From positions 1 to 14,431 of the forward strand of contig CALFMN010000071.1 in the NCBI GenBank assembly GCA_937879875.1: a stretch of DNA of 14,431 nt, written 5' to 3'. Position numbers and translations under genes: made by a program. Shown here one piece after another: positions 13,985 through 14,431 of the stretch; the first letter of the stretch is position 1; each line of letters begins with the position of its first letter. Source of the stretch: an uncultured Chloroflexota bacterium. GTDB lineage: Bacteria > Chloroflexota > Dehalococcoidia > CAUJGQ01. The notes under the pieces are model-generated. The model had not been told where the DNA came from and did not search any database. It saw only the letters and a program-made list of their open reading frames with translations.

Positions 13985-14431
13985 ATGCGAAGAGTGGTTC
14001 CACGCGTACTGTTGATCGGCGGCGGCCTCGCGGCGGTCGCCGGTCTGCTGGGCGGGCGGCTGCCGGCCAGCGTTAAGGCGTCCGTGGGCAGTTGCACCAC
14101 CAGCGGCAGCCAGGTGACCTGTACCTTCGACTACACCGGTGCGGCCATAAGCTGGACCGTGCCCGACGGCGTGACGCAGGCCAAGTTCGATGTCTTCGGC
14201 GCCCAGGGCGCGAACAACGGCACCGGCGACAGAAGCGGCGGCAACGGCGGCGAGGCAGCGGCGGCGATCGCCGTCACGCCCGGCGACACGCTCCAAATTA
14301 ACGTGGGCGGCACCGGCTTCGGCGGTGGCGGCAGCGGCGGCTTCGCGGGGGGCAACGGCGGCGGTGCCTCCGATGTGCGCGCGGGCGGCACAGCGCTGGC
14401 AAACCGCATCATCGTGGGTGGCGGTGGCGGC
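13985..14431 (+). CDS. Secreted glycine-rich protein (N-terminal part, runs off the window)
   Basis: The first 149 codons of a gene open to the right edge. AAGGAG at 13973-13978 supports the ATG. Residues 1-30 form a signal peptide: two to three Arg, a hydrophobic core (VLLIGGGLAAVAGLLGG) and a likely cleavage near the following Ala residues. The mature part has a short strand-rich start with two Cys (SCTTSGSQVTCTF), then VPDGVTQAKFDVFGAQGAN, followed by Gly-rich repeats with TPGDTLQINVGGTG and GGGASDVRAGG. This pattern defines the secreted Gly-rich family (PF21722-like) of Actinomycetota and Chloroflexota, probably a cell-surface or matrix protein. Downstream domains cannot be seen. Confidence 0.88.
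   Translation, partial: MRRVVPRVLLIGGGLAAVAGLLGGRLPASVKASVGSCTTSGSQVTCTFDYTGAAISWTVPDGVTQAKFDVFGAQGANNGTGDRSGGNGGEAAAAIAVTPGDTLQINVGGTGFGGGGSGGFAGGNGGGASDVRAGGTALANRIIVGGGGG

Noticed and set aside
13487..14296. N-terminal extension of the XRE regulator in the open minus-strand frame
   Set aside because: The HTH domain begins right after the ATG at 13486, which has a ribosome site. The upstream translation is Arg/Ser-rich and overlaps a promoter region and plus-strand genes.

Overview
The window is high-GC DNA (GC-rich third codon positions, long antisense shadow ORFs) from a bacterial chromosome. An XRE-HTH/NB-ARC/TPR regulator, an ECF42-type sigma factor with DGPF/YciI partners and a secreted glycine-rich protein together suggest a Chloroflexota (Thermomicrobia-like) or actinobacterial genome. 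This is inference from gene content; there is no rRNA or tRNA to anchor it. I see no mobile element, CRISPR array or phage gene.

Layout. Positions 159-2543 (+) look like an ECF42 operon: a promoter matching the published ECF42 motif, a DGPF-domain protein, a second YciI-like protein and the sigma factor, whose TPR-like C-terminal half carries an Arg/Pro-rich insertion. Convergent to it (2584-3144, -) is a peroxiredoxin-like gene with an in-frame UGA where the family has the first Cys of its CPFC motif. A hairpin fitting the bacterial SECIS rules starts 15 nt after the UGA, so I read it as a selenoprotein with a U-P-F-C redox centre. Next come a histidine phosphatase (3307-4026, +) holding a 17-bp perfect inverted repeat, two small unknown genes (4040-4318, -; 4495-4752, +), a lipoprotein phosphoesterase (4932-5942, -) and a CurA-like NADPH oxidoreductase (6118-7116, +).

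The second half is mostly minus-strand signalling: a GAF-PAS-PAS-GGDEF-EAL protein (7294-9843) cut by an in-frame amber codon just before the last conserved EAL segment, an unrecognised 286-aa protein (9996-10856), and an XRE/NB-ARC/TPR regulator (11090-13486). Upstream of the regulator is a triple 12-bp repeat that looks like an operator. Divergent from it are a small unknown gene (13704-13955) and a secreted glycine-rich protein running off the right edge.

The genes do not form one pathway. The clearest functional units are the ECF42 sigma/DGPF operon and the stand-alone Sec-peroxiredoxin; the strongest new observation is the UGA codon with its adjacent SECIS-like hairpin.
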